From Frigoriglobus tundricola (GTDB lineage: Bacteria; Planctomycetota; Planctomycetia; Gemmatales; Gemmataceae), in NCBI RefSeq assembly GCF_013128195.2, contig NZ_CP053452.2:6324001-6388000 (forward strand): a stretch of DNA of 64,000 nucleotides, read 5' to 3'. A model generated the notes under the pieces. It made no database searches. It worked only from the letters and a program-made list of their open reading frames with translations, and was not told where the DNA came from. The translations under genes and the position numbers were made by a program. Each line of letters begins with the position of its first letter. The first letter of the stretch is position 1. Shown in pieces: positions 32,822 to 41,800 of this stretch.

Positions 32822-34804
32822 CTACTTCCTGAGCAACTCTGCCGGTGGCTTGATCGCGCGGAGGAGGTTCTTATCCGCGACCAGATGCGCGGACAGGCGG
32901 ACCTCTCCGGACGGCGCGCCCCACAGTTTTTGCTCGTCCCCGCCCGCGGGGGCGAGCGCCATTGCGATGCGACCGTCGGTGGGCAGCGCCAGCTTGCCGC
33001 TCCAGGCCGCGCCGCGGAGGCCGCCGTACGGCTGTGTGCCCTTCGCGAAGTCGATCGCGAGGGTCGCCTTGTAGGGTTTGGTCCCATCGCCCTCCAGCTT
33101 GACGTTGACGCGGAACTGTTGGCCGTCCTCGGTGACGAGGTCGCCGACGCGCGCCCCGGTCGCGCTGGCGTTGTGGCGCCACGCCAGCACCCCGGTCATG
33201 AGCTTCTTGTCCTTGTGCTCGAACGTGACCTGCCACTGGCCGAGCGCCCGCTGGGCGGCGAACCGCGGGCTGTCGAGCGGCGCAACGGTCTTGATGTACC
33301 CGGCCTCCGAACACACGTCGAGGTAGTTGTAGTCCACCAGCGTGTACCCGTTGTACGCCTCGATGTCCTTCCAGTTCGGGGCCAGTTTCTCCCTCATCGC
33401 GGTGTAGTTCGTCGGCCCCCAACTGTTCTTGACGATGAAGAACCGGCGCTCGCGATCGTAGCCGACGACGAGCATGAGGTGGTTGCCGGACACCCCTTCG
33501 GCCGGCTTGTACCGCCACACCGGTTCCCCCTTGCCGCCGTCGTCGCTGTTCTCGTGGAGACGGATGTTGAAGACGACCTCCCGGCCCGATGCCAGGATCT
33601 CCTCGAACTTTTCGGGCCTCTTTGCGTCCCCGGCGGACAGCATCACGCACTCGTCGATGCCGTACTTGGCGCTTGCGCGGGCCGCCTGGGGGAGGCGCCG
33701 GGGGTCGAGGTTCCAGCGGTTGAGAACGAACTGACTCTGGGGCGTGCTCCAGTCGTAATTCTCCAGCCCCCAGCCCTTGTAGAAATCGCTCTGACCGATC
33801 TTCGCGACCGCGTCGTCGCCGCGGTACGGCAGGTCCTTGGCCGGACAGATGGCATAATCTCGGAGCACCCCGAAGCTCGTGGCCAGGCCGCCACCACCGA
33901 GCGTACTGATCAGGTTCTCGGCCACAGTGCGGTTGCCGCGATCGCCCCCGGACGTGACGTTCCGCAACCAGATCAGATGTTCGGCCGAGAGATCGACTTC
34001 GACGCCGGTGCGCCGGTACGCGGCCTCAAGGGCCGCCACTGCCGGGAAGTAGGGGCACACGTCGCGCGCGGCCTGATCGCGAATCGCCGTCTGGTCCTTG
34101 CACAGGCTCACCACCGGGGCCAATTTGCCGCCCTTGAGGTTTTCGGCCAGGGCGTCGCGCAGGTCCGTCGCTTCCTCCTTCTTGGAACTCGCGACTACGA
34201 TCAGAACGTTGGCTTTGCCCGTGGCGGATCGGGTCCGTTCGAGGCAGGCGACGGTGCTCTCGTTGGTGCCGAAGATGAGGCCGTCGCTCTGGATGTCGGA
34301 GTTCAGTCCGCGGTACGCCAGCCCCGAGCGAACGACCGCCCGATAGAGCAGGGACTTGTCGGCCAGTTGAAGGGCGGCGTACCGCACCGCCGGTGCGGTC
34401 GATCTGCGGCCGGACTTCTTGCTGTCGAGTTCGTGCGGGATCGTGTCGTCGTACGGTCCGTCGAAGACGTGCGCCCGGACGGCGTTGCGCAGGCGTTCGG
34501 CTTCTCCGTCGTCGGTACTCACGGCCACCACCGTGAGGTACGAGCCGTCGCCGTCGGGAGCCGCGTGGACGACGACCGCGGCGGTTTCGCCGTAGCCGAA
34601 CGCGAAATTGCCCCGGACCTCTGCGCGGATGAGGTCGTTTTTGAGGACCATCGCCTCCACGGTCTTGGTGGTCGCCATCTTCGGCGTCATCTTGCGCCAG
34701 TCCCCGCCCATTTGGACCGCCGGCGCCGCGAGCGCCTGGCCCGGGGCCGTCAGAACGGTCAGCGCGACGGGGAGAACGAGCCAGGTGCGGAACTGCTGCC
34801 TCAC
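32822..34804 (-). CDS. Exported papain-like cysteine peptidase (C1 family)
   Basis: 660 residues. Signal peptide (LVLPVALTVLTAPGQALA). Residues about 45-235 have no recognised domain. The peptidase core aligns with papain: DQAARDVCPYFPAVAALEA (oxyanion Gln Q244, nucleophile C250, spaced six residues as in papain), LSAEHLIWL, HLMLVVGYD (H442) and VKNSWGP (N460). The usual CGSCW is changed to RDVCPY, losing the flanking disulfide Cys. About 150 beta-rich residues follow. GTG 34804 has gaggtg upstream. It probably degrades proteins outside the cytoplasm. Confidence 0.82.
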   Translation of the reverse strand: MRQQFRTWLVLPVALTVLTAPGQALAAPAVQMGGDWRKMTPKMATTKTVEAMVLKNDLIRAEVRGNFAFGYGETAAVVVHAAPDGDGSYLTVVAVSTDDGEAERLRNAVRAHVFDGPYDDTIPHELDSKKSGRRSTAPAVRYAALQLADKSLLYRAVVRSGLAYRGLNSDIQSDGLIFGTNESTVACLERTRSATGKANVLIVVASSKKEEATDLRDALAENLKGGKLAPVVSLCKDQTAIRDQAARDVCPYFPAVAALEAAYRRTGVEVDLSAEHLIWLRNVTSGGDRGNRTVAENLISTLGGGGLATSFGVLRDYAICPAKDLPYRGDDAVAKIGQSDFYKGWGLENYDWSTPQSQFVLNRWNLDPRRLPQAARASAKYGIDECVMLSAGDAKRPEKFEEILASGREVVFNIRLHENSDDGGKGEPVWRYKPAEGVSGNHLMLVVGYDRERRFFIVKNSWGPTNYTAMREKLAPNWKDIEAYNGYTLVDYNYLDVCSEAGYIKTVAPLDSPRFAAQRALGQWQVTFEHKDKKLMTGVLAWRHNASATGARVGDLVTEDGQQFRVNVKLEGDGTKPYKATLAIDFAKGTQPYGGLRGAAWSGKLALPTDGRIAMALAPAGGDEQKLWGAPSGEVRLSAHLVADKNLLRAIKPPAELLRK

Positions 34805-35096
34805 GGGGCACCTCGTGCGGGTCGGTCCGGTCGTGGATCGGTGGATCGGGTCAGAGGCCGTGTCATGTGAATAAGGAAATTGGAATCGCCCCTTGCGTGG
34901 CTAATGAAAAAAGGTCGTACCCGGTCCTCGCTGCGCGGCCGGAAAGGCGGACCATCCGCTAACGTGTCTTCGCGTAATCAGTTTGTTCTGGGGTTTATGG
35001 CGTCCGGCAGCGATCTCCGCCAGGGCGAGTGATCCCGCATCGGTATCAGGGCTCGCTGCGATTCGCGCGGTCCGACAAGCGAGCGATTTGGGATTC

Positions 35097-35915
35097 TTAC
35101 GCGGCCTTTTGGACGACGGGACCGGCTGCCGCGGAGTGGACCGGAGCGGGCACCCGAGCGGGCGCGGGGAGGGGCGGGAGGACGCGGTTGCGCCAGGACC
35201 GGCGGACGCGCCACACCTCGCGGAGCATCCGCAGCCCCGCGCCCGCACCGGTGGTGCTCGCGCGGTCGGCGTACCGGACGCACACGGGGGTCTCCGTCAC
35301 CGCGATCGCGGCCCGGGCACAGGCGGTCAGAAACTCGCAGTCGAACCCGAAGCCGTCGCACCGGAGTTCCGGCACCACCCGCTCCGCGACGGCCGCGGTC
35401 ATGCCCTTCAGCCCGGCCTGGGTGTCGAGGTACGGGAGGGGTAACAGGCACCTCACCGCCGCACCGAACAATCGGCTCTGGAGCCGGCGGCGGAACGTGT
35501 AACCGAGTAGCGCCGGCGGGATCTGGACGCGGCTGTCGGGGTGCTCACGGGACGCGATCGCCACCTCGGCCCCGGCCGCGAGCGCGTCGGCCACGCGGTT
35601 CACGTCATCGAACGAGTACGCCAGATCCACGTCGGTGAACACCCGGTACCGGCCGCGGGCCGCCATCAAACCGCTACGAACCGCGTACCCCTTCCCTCGG
35701 TTATTGGGATAGCTCAGGACGCGCAATGGCGAATCGGCATCGGCCGCCAGCGCCGCGAGCCGGCCCTCGGTCCCGTCCGTGCAGCCGTCCAGAACGAATA
35801 CGGCTTCCCACTCGGTCCCCCGCGCGGCCCGTTCGGCGACGAAGCGCGCGACCGCGTGCCACGTCCGCTCGACGTCGGGGCCGGGGTTGTACGCGGGTAG
35901 GATGAGGCTGTACAC
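35097..35915 (-). CDS. Glycosyltransferase family 2, dolichyl/polyprenyl-phosphate glycosyltransferase-like
   Basis: A 272-residue GT2 enzyme. Seen: YSLILPAYNPGPDVERTW, LDGCTDGTEGRL, NNRGKGYAVRSGL, and FTDVDLAYSFDDVNRV (DxD). This set is typical of enzymes that load a sugar onto a polyprenyl phosphate carrier. Further on are FDCEFLTA and ETPVCVRYADR. The start is GTG 35915. It lies upstream of no visible operon partner but 71 bp downstream of the GT87 gene on the same strand, which could use the polyprenyl-phosphate sugar as donor. Confidence 0.87.
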   Translation of the reverse strand: MYSLILPAYNPGPDVERTWHAVARFVAERAARGTEWEAVFVLDGCTDGTEGRLAALAADADSPLRVLSYPNNRGKGYAVRSGLMAARGRYRVFTDVDLAYSFDDVNRVADALAAGAEVAIASREHPDSRVQIPPALLGYTFRRRLQSRLFGAAVRCLLPLPYLDTQAGLKGMTAAVAERVVPELRCDGFGFDCEFLTACARAAIAVTETPVCVRYADRASTTGAGAGLRMLREVWRVRRSWRNRVLPPLPAPARVPAPVHSAAAGPVVQKAA

Positions 35916-35986
35916 GACGACGTTCCGTTAGTTGAGGAGGCCGCACGTCCTCACGGGCCGCTCGGGCGCGGCGCCCCGTGCGCGAT

Positions 35987-37351
35987 TCATTTGAACACCC
36001 GGACCGAGGGGAGCCGGAGCGCCGCCCCTTCGGCGGCGCCCGCACCGGCCGTGCGGGGCGCTCCGGCGGCCGAAAACTTCAAGCCCGCCCACCACACGAG
36101 GAGCGCGCCGAGGAGCGTGACGCCGAGGTCCCGCGCCTCCTGGTAACCGGGCAGGAACGGCAGGCGCGGGTAGATGCCCGAAACGACGTGCAACACGAGT
36201 ACGACCGTAAGCGCCGGTCCCCAGACCAACCGCCGGCGCCGCTCCATTTCCCAGAACACCAGCCCGAGCACCCCGGGAACCGCCAGCACCATATAGTGCG
36301 TGTGATTGACCGGGGTGGCGGCCACGGCCACGATCACGAGCCCGCTCAGGGTGAACAGCGTCCGGTACCGCTCGTCCGGGATGCGGCGCGCGGCCCAGAA
36401 CGTCCACACGAGCAGCCCCAGGGAGATCAGCGCGTGGGCGAGTTTGGTGCCCGCCGAGGCCATCGGGGGGCGCGTGGCGCCGTCGAGGTTCAGGGCGTTG
36501 TGGATGATCGCGCGGACGGACTGGTTGTCCGTCCCGGTCATGTCCGTCAGCTCGCGCGACATGACGCCCGGCGCGGTCGTCAGGCCCGGGAGGAGGATCT
36601 GACCCACGAACGTTTCCGTCGTCGCCCACGCCCGGTCGGGACCGAGCGCGAGGACCGGAACCACGACGATGCCCGCGACCATCGCGAGCGTGAAGTGGCC
36701 GAGCATCCGCCAGTCCCGGCGCACGAGCGGGTACGCTACGAGCACGGCGGGGAACACCTTGATGCAGACGGCCCCGGCCAGGCACCACCCGGCCACCGCC
36801 CGGCGCCTGCGGACCGCGGCCGCAATCACCCCCGTCAAAAGGGCCAGCACCAGCATGTTCGACTGGCCCTTGACCAGGGTGCTGCCAATAGCCGGCATAC
36901 AGAGCCACACCGGCCAGCCGCGGGTCCACCAGAACCGGCGCTGGCCCGCCGTCGGCAGCGGTTCCGGGGCGGTTTCTTCGAGCGCGCGCGACAGGTGATG
37001 GGCGGCCCAGAACAGCAGCGCCGCGCTGACCAGGTACCAGAGCCCGACGGAGACCGGGTACGGGACCGCCCACTTCGGCTGTTCCACCCCGGCCGGCGCG
37101 TCCGCGAACGGGATCAGCGCGATGGCGAACACCGGCGGGTAGGCGTAGTGCCAGCCGTTGTCGTCGGTCACCGCGTAGGGGTCCAGCCCGTTGCGCAGCG
37201 CCCAACTGCCGCGCAGGTACACGCCGACGTCCGTGTGCCGGCGCTGTGCGAACGCGCCGCGGATTTCGGTCAGCACCCCGCAGCCGATCACCAGAGCGAC
37301 CAGCAGGGCGAGGCCCGCGCGGTCGCGGCGAGTGAGTGGGGCATCCGGCAT
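35987..37351 (-). CDS. GT87/DUF2029-type polyprenyl-phosphate-sugar dependent membrane glycosyltransferase
   Basis: A 454-residue multispanning protein with about ten hydrophobic segments. Seen: the first periplasmic loop TDVGVYLRGSWALRNGLDPY and HYAYPPVFAIALIPF, which match the GT-C family 87 (DUF2029) signature, then KGQSNMLVLAL and CIKVFPAVLVAYPL. GT87 enzymes, such as the mycobacterial PimE type, use polyprenyl-phosphate mannose. ATG 37351 is preferred over a start at 37408 because the extra 19 residues are polar and Cys-rich. It pairs naturally with the GT2 that follows. Confidence 0.85.
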   Translation of the reverse strand: MPDAPLTRRDRAGLALLVALVIGCGVLTEIRGAFAQRRHTDVGVYLRGSWALRNGLDPYAVTDDNGWHYAYPPVFAIALIPFADAPAGVEQPKWAVPYPVSVGLWYLVSAALLFWAAHHLSRALEETAPEPLPTAGQRRFWWTRGWPVWLCMPAIGSTLVKGQSNMLVLALLTGVIAAAVRRRRAVAGWCLAGAVCIKVFPAVLVAYPLVRRDWRMLGHFTLAMVAGIVVVPVLALGPDRAWATTETFVGQILLPGLTTAPGVMSRELTDMTGTDNQSVRAIIHNALNLDGATRPPMASAGTKLAHALISLGLLVWTFWAARRIPDERYRTLFTLSGLVIVAVAATPVNHTHYMVLAVPGVLGLVFWEMERRRRLVWGPALTVVLVLHVVSGIYPRLPFLPGYQEARDLGVTLLGALLVWWAGLKFSAAGAPRTAGAGAAEGAALRLPSVRVFK

Positions 37352-37919
37352 GTGCGCGGTCCGTTCCCAGTTACGACAATGTTCGCAATGCGTTGGTAAT
37401 ATCGGCATTACCGGGCGGATTGCGTGATCCCATTTTCCGGCGTGTCGGCCCGCGCGAGCGGGGCCGCCCCTTCAGAGCGGTCGGGAACGGCATCTTCGGG
37501 TCGCGAAAGCTGCCCGTTCCAATCGGGCACTCCTGAAAAGGCCCGAATCGCACGAAACGCCACACGAAAACCCGTGCCGTGGCAGCGTGCGGCAGGGCGA
37601 TCACGAAGTTTTCATTCGCCCGTGCGCGGCAACACGACCGCTCCGGCGTCAGCGTGGGGCGGATGTTACCCCCGTAACACCTGCGGAGACAACCCTGACT
37701 TGCCGGCGCGGGTCCGGCCTTCGATCGGCCGACGAAATCGGCGCCCAACATGGAGGCGCGGAAGGCAGCGGGCGAGCCGCCGGTTCCCAATGTGGCTCGG
37801 CCGAGTGGAACATCACCTGACCCGTCACGCACAACCGGCCGGTTCCACTCGGTGGAGTTCGTCCACACCCGGTCTCGCCGCGCCTACAATTATGCCTCCA
37901 CTCTCCATCGGAACGCGCC
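37352..37919. other. Intergenic region without recognised features
   Basis: 568 bp between divergent genes. Open frames here have no ribosome site and no recognisable similarity. Promoters for both neighbours are expected, but I see no clear boxes. Confidence 0.4.
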
Positions 37920-38951
37920 ATGTACACACCTCGATCCCTTCTCCCGTCCGTGCTGGTCGCGTGCGTCGGCTTCGCGCCGGCGGCCCCAGAACCCGCGCCC
38001 GCACACACGGTTACCGAAGACGGCGACCGCGTCCACATCGCCGGGACCGCGCTGGAGGCGTCGATCAGGAAGAAGGGGTACGTGAGCGGCGTCGAAGCCG
38101 CGAGCTTGCTCGATCGGAAGACGGGGGCGCGCGACCTCGGCTTCGGGCTGGACATCGTCGATTGGATCATGGAGCCGGGCAGCGACGAAGCGTATCGCGA
38201 CACGCTCACGGGCGACTTGCCCTACGTCTTCAACAACCTCCACCACGGCAAGCGCGCGAAGAGGAGCATCGAAGGCCCGCAAATCTGCACGCAAGCGAAG
38301 GCGCTGAAGCCGACGGTGATCCGGGGGGCGGATTTCGTCGCGGTGAAGCAGGACCACACGTACGCGCTCGCGGCGCCCGGCAAGAAGACCGGTTCGAAGT
38401 GGGAACAAACGCTCGTGTTCCCAAAAGGAAAGCGGTACTTCGTTTCCGCGGACAAGGTCACCGCCGCCAACGCGAGCGACGCCATGTTCCTGCGCATCGA
38501 CATGCCCGGCCACATCCGGCACAAGAGCGGCGACACGTTCAGCGCCGTGTACCTCAGTTACCACGGGAAGATCGGGCCGACGGAGTTCGAGAAGGACTTC
38601 GCCCCGGACGAGAAGTTCCTCTACACGCGCGACGACAAGAACGTCCCCCGGCGCATCATCCGCGCGTACCACATCCGCGATCCGAAGACCGGCACGGACG
38701 GGCCGTGGCTGGCGGGGATGACGCTCGACCCCGGCGCCGTGTACGAGGCGTGGTGCCACCAGCGCGGCTACGTGTGCATGATCGAGGAGATCGGCGGGCG
38801 CCCGGTCAAGGCCGGCGAATCCTTTGGCGCGGCGTTCGTCGTTGGCTACTTCGATTCCATTGAGGAAATGGAGAAGGTGTACGACGAGTTCGCCGGCAAC
38901 AGAGGGTTGGAAGTGACCGAAAAGGGCTGGAAGCTGACAAAGGCGCCGTGA
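37920..38951 (+). CDS. Secreted hypothetical protein
   Basis: 343 residues. Signal peptide (LLPSVLVACVGFAPAAPEPAPA). The remainder is a single beta-rich globular region (AGTALEASIRKKGYVSGVEA, MPGHIRHKSGDTFSAVYL, FVVGYFDSIEEMEKVYDEF) with no motif that identifies an enzyme. The alternating pattern and Trp/Tyr content would suit a beta-sandwich such as those in carbohydrate-binding proteins, but this is only a guess. ATG 37920. Confidence 0.7.
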   Translation: MYTPRSLLPSVLVACVGFAPAAPEPAPAHTVTEDGDRVHIAGTALEASIRKKGYVSGVEAASLLDRKTGARDLGFGLDIVDWIMEPGSDEAYRDTLTGDLPYVFNNLHHGKRAKRSIEGPQICTQAKALKPTVIRGADFVAVKQDHTYALAAPGKKTGSKWEQTLVFPKGKRYFVSADKVTAANASDAMFLRIDMPGHIRHKSGDTFSAVYLSYHGKIGPTEFEKDFAPDEKFLYTRDDKNVPRRIIRAYHIRDPKTGTDGPWLAGMTLDPGAVYEAWCHQRGYVCMIEEIGGRPVKAGESFGAAFVVGYFDSIEEMEKVYDEFAGNRGLEVTEKGWKLTKAP

Positions 38952-39387
38952 GCCGGAACTCTTACTCTTTTTTACTCGTCCGTTTTCTGTTGCGTCGGAC
39001 AGCGGGCGCGGTAACTTGTGTGGTGGCAGGCCGGTAGGCCGTCGGCCCTATCGGTTGCACACGTCCCGCCGACGGCGAGGAGCGCTCCAATGACGCGTGC
39101 CAGTGTCCTCCTCTCGGACCAGGAGTCGCCGCCGGGCACCTAACGGCTGTCCGCCGGCCGGGTCGTTCGGGTCCGATCGAGCCCCGCGGGCGCCATTCCG
39201 GCTCCCACCCGTTTCCGCTCCTCGACACCCCCGCGCCTCACGTGCGGCAGCCGCGCGAACTTCTGTTGAAGCCGATCCACAACTGACGCCGGAACACACC
39301 ACTCGGTCATCGAGCCGAGGTCAACCGACCTTACCGAACGGCACCAACCGCGGCGAAAGCCCCAGAGCGGTCTGCCCCGGAAACGAG
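38952..39387. other. Intergenic region without recognised features
   Basis: 436 bp between convergent genes. Short open frames on both strands look like shadow frames of GC-rich DNA. Confidence 0.4.
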
Positions 39388-39420
39388 AAGCGGGAGCGCT
39401 GGGTGCCAGCGGTCCCGCTT
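39388..39420. terminator. Stem-loop between convergent genes
   Basis: Arms aagcgggagcgctgg (39388-39402) and ccagcggtcccgctt (39406-39420) pair with one mismatch around a 3-base loop. On the + strand cggcttttgg follows; on the - strand ctcgtttccg follows. A bidirectional terminator, mainly for the kinase gene at 39449, is likely. Confidence 0.75.
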
Positions 39421-39448
39421 CGGCTTTTGGAGCGAACACGCGGGCGCA

Positions 39449-40858
39449 TTAGCGCCCGAACGCGAGCCAGCCGATCAGGATGCCGGTGAACAGCACGGCG
39501 ACCGCGGACCCGAGTACGATGAGCGCCAGATTCCGGCTCTGCGCGGCCGAGTCGGGGGCGCGGTGGCGGTAGGGAGTGGATACCACCGGAACCAACTCGT
39601 CCGGGGTCGGGGTCGGTGCCGGCGTGCGCGAACGGGCCGTTTCGGACGCGGACATCGCGGCCGTAACCTGCGCTCCGGACGGATCGAAGGCGGCCGAGTC
39701 ACGCGCCGACCGCGGCTCCGGCGTGTCGTTCAACCGCAGCGAACTGCCTTGCATCGCCCAGTCCGCCAGGGGGACGTGCGGATCGGTGCCCTGGCCCAAC
39801 CGCGTTCTCGACAGGCCCGCGAGGACGCGGTTGCTGTTCCCCGTCCAGGGGGCCAGGGCCGCGATCACCTCGGTCGGCGTCTGGAATCGGTCGGCCGGCT
39901 TCTTGGCCAGCATTTTCGCCACTACGGCACTCAACCCGGCCGGCAGCTCGGCATGGGTCGCGGTCAGTTCCGGGGCCGTCTTCAACTGGTGCTGCATCAG
40001 CTTTTGCGTCGTGTTACCGTCGAATGGGGTCTTGCCGACGATCAGCGTGTAGAGGGTGGCGCCGAGACTGTAAATGTCCGCGCGCCCGTCCACTTGCGGG
40101 CAGTTGATCGCCTGTTCGGGCGAAATGAAGTCGGCCGTGCCGACGACCGCGCCGTGATCGTGCATTTCGGTCAGCTTGTCCTTGTCGCTCGCGGACCGCG
40201 CGAGGCCCATGTCCAGGATCTTCACCGCTCCGAACCGGTCGCGTATCAGGTTGCCGGGCTTGATGTCGCGGTGAACGAAGCCCTGTTCGTGGGCGTGCTG
40301 GAGCCCCGCCGCGGCCTGCGCGGCGTACTCCGCCGCCACCTCGTAGGGCACGCGGCCGTCCCGGTCGAGCGTCTGCTGGAGCGTCTCCCCCTCGACGTAC
40401 TCCATCACGAGGTACGGGGCGGAGTTGTGCCGGGCGACGTCGAAGATGCGGACGATGTTCGGGTGGTCGAGTGCCGCGACCGCGCGGGCCTCGCGGAGGA
40501 ACCGCTCGACCGCGAGCGTGTGATCATCGCCCTTACCGGGCGCGAGGACCTTGATCGCCACTTTGCGGTGCAGTTCGAGGTGTTCGCCCAGGTACACCGC
40601 GCCCATGCCGCCGCGGCCGAGCAGGTCCTGGATCACGTACGGGCCGATGCGGAACCCTTTGTGGCGCCCGGCGAGCAGTTGCGTGGCCTGAAACTTGGTG
40701 ACGAACCCGCGCTGGACGAGCAGCGCGGCGGCCTGCGACGGGTCGAGCGGCAGGGCGTCCGCTCCGGGCACCGCCTTGAAGCGGGCGGGGGAGAGGATGT
40801 TGCTCTTCCGGAGGAGGTCGAGCAAATCGGCAGACGATGCCGGGGCAATGGCAGCCAT
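39449..40858 (-). CDS. Membrane-anchored Ser/Thr protein kinase
   Basis: 469 residues. An N-terminal helical region (1-70; LLDLLRKSNILSPARF, LVQRGFVTKFQATQLLAGR) is typical of planctomycete kinases. The kinase domain runs about 74-345: GRGGMGAVY (81-89), catalytic Lys K103, HRDIKPGN (196-203), GTADFISPEQ. The usual DFG is DMG (216-218), a tolerated variant. A Pro/Thr-rich linker follows, then one TM helix near the C-terminus (ALIVLGSAVAVLFTGILIGWL) with almost nothing outside. The start is ATG 40858; a frame to 41074 overlaps UbiX. Confidence 0.9.
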   Translation of the reverse strand: MAAIAPASSADLLDLLRKSNILSPARFKAVPGADALPLDPSQAAALLVQRGFVTKFQATQLLAGRHKGFRIGPYVIQDLLGRGGMGAVYLGEHLELHRKVAIKVLAPGKGDDHTLAVERFLREARAVAALDHPNIVRIFDVARHNSAPYLVMEYVEGETLQQTLDRDGRVPYEVAAEYAAQAAAGLQHAHEQGFVHRDIKPGNLIRDRFGAVKILDMGLARSASDKDKLTEMHDHGAVVGTADFISPEQAINCPQVDGRADIYSLGATLYTLIVGKTPFDGNTTQKLMQHQLKTAPELTATHAELPAGLSAVVAKMLAKKPADRFQTPTEVIAALAPWTGNSNRVLAGLSRTRLGQGTDPHVPLADWAMQGSSLRLNDTPEPRSARDSAAFDPSGAQVTAAMSASETARSRTPAPTPTPDELVPVVSTPYRHRAPDSAAQSRNLALIVLGSAVAVLFTGILIGWLAFGR

Positions 40859-40997
40859 AGCCGATGCGGTCCGAGAGATAAATGGGGCGAGAGGGCCGCG
40901 AATGTGACGCGCGGCAAATTCAGCATAGAACGGAAAATCCGTACGCGCCGGATCGAAAGGTCGTTCGGTGCGAAAACTGCAAAAAGTGTTTGGCAGT

Positions 40998-41624
40998 CTA
41001 ATCTTCCGCCGGCGCGCTCCACCGGTGGGAGAGGTCGTGGGGCACGCCGAACTGGTCGCACACGCGCGCCACAACGAAGTCCACCATGTCCGCGATGTCC
41101 CGCGGGCGCGTGTAGAACGCCGGCATCGCCGGGAGCACGATCGCGCCGGCTTCCGTCACCGCGACCATGTTGCGCAGCTGGACGAGCCCCAGCGGCGTCT
41201 CGCGCGGGACGAGGACGAGTTTCCGCCGCTCCTTCAGGTGCACGTCGGCGGCCCGGTGGATCAGGTTCCCGGACGTGCCGTGCGCGATGGCCGCGAGCGT
41301 GCCCATGCTGCACGGGCAGACGGCCATGCCGCCCGTGAGAAACGACCCGCTGGCGATGCCCGCGCGGAAGTCGCGGAAGTGGTGGTAGTGCAGCCGCGTG
41401 AGGTCCAGGTCGTTGGCGTTCGGCCCGAGCAGCGCGCGCGGGTCGAACTCGCCGGCCGCGAGCCGCACGCCCCGTCCGGCTTCGGCTTCGAGGACTTCGA
41501 CCGCCGCCGGGCTGACGGTCAGGTGGACGGCGCGCCCGGCGCGGAGCAGCACCTCCACCAGCCGCACGCCGTAGGGCGAGCCGCTCGCGCCGGTGAACGC
41601 CACAACCAGATCAGAAACGGCCAT
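40998..41624 (-). CDS. ubiX: Flavin prenyltransferase
   Basis: A 208-residue UbiX/Pad1 family enzyme that prenylates reduced FMN, making the cofactor of UbiD decarboxylases. Seen: VVAFTGASGSPYG (FMN-binding), the central GGMAVCPCSMGTLAAIAHG, LKERRKLVLVPRETPL and PAMPAFYTRP, all family signatures. Start ATG 41624 follows aaggag. It ends 139 bp before the kinase gene on the same strand. No ubiD is seen in the window. Confidence 0.93.
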   Translation of the reverse strand: MAVSDLVVAFTGASGSPYGVRLVEVLLRAGRAVHLTVSPAAVEVLEAEAGRGVRLAAGEFDPRALLGPNANDLDLTRLHYHHFRDFRAGIASGSFLTGGMAVCPCSMGTLAAIAHGTSGNLIHRAADVHLKERRKLVLVPRETPLGLVQLRNMVAVTEAGAIVLPAMPAFYTRPRDIADMVDFVVARVCDQFGVPHDLSHRWSAPAED

Positions 41625-41655
41625 TGAACTCCTTGGGGCCGGCACTCTGCGGTGT

Positions 41656-41718
41656 CGCGTGATGGCTTTTCCCTGGGACCGCGAGACGCCCGCGGTCCCA
41701 GGGAAAAGCCATCACGCG
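41656..41718. repeat. Perfect 28-bp inverted repeat between divergent genes
   Basis: Arms 41656-41683 and 41691-41718 are exact inverse copies (begin cgcgtgatggcttttccctg), with loop agacgcc. It sits between the ubiX start and the start of the next gene, and shares the block ccctgggaccgcg with the repeat at 56303-56457. Confidence 0.9.
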
Positions 41719-41800
41719 GAACCGACGTTGTTCCCTTCCCATCCTACTGTCCACACCGCAGAATGAACGGGTGCCACAACTCGCCGTGCGGGACCCCGCC

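Noticed and set aside
37424..38863. Open frame of 479 codons on the + strand
   Set aside because: Overlaps the secreted protein gene at 37920 in another frame; basic low-complexity peptide without a ribosome site.
39097..39489. Short open frames between 38952 and 39448
   Set aside because: They read across the terminator hairpin and have no recognisable similarity.
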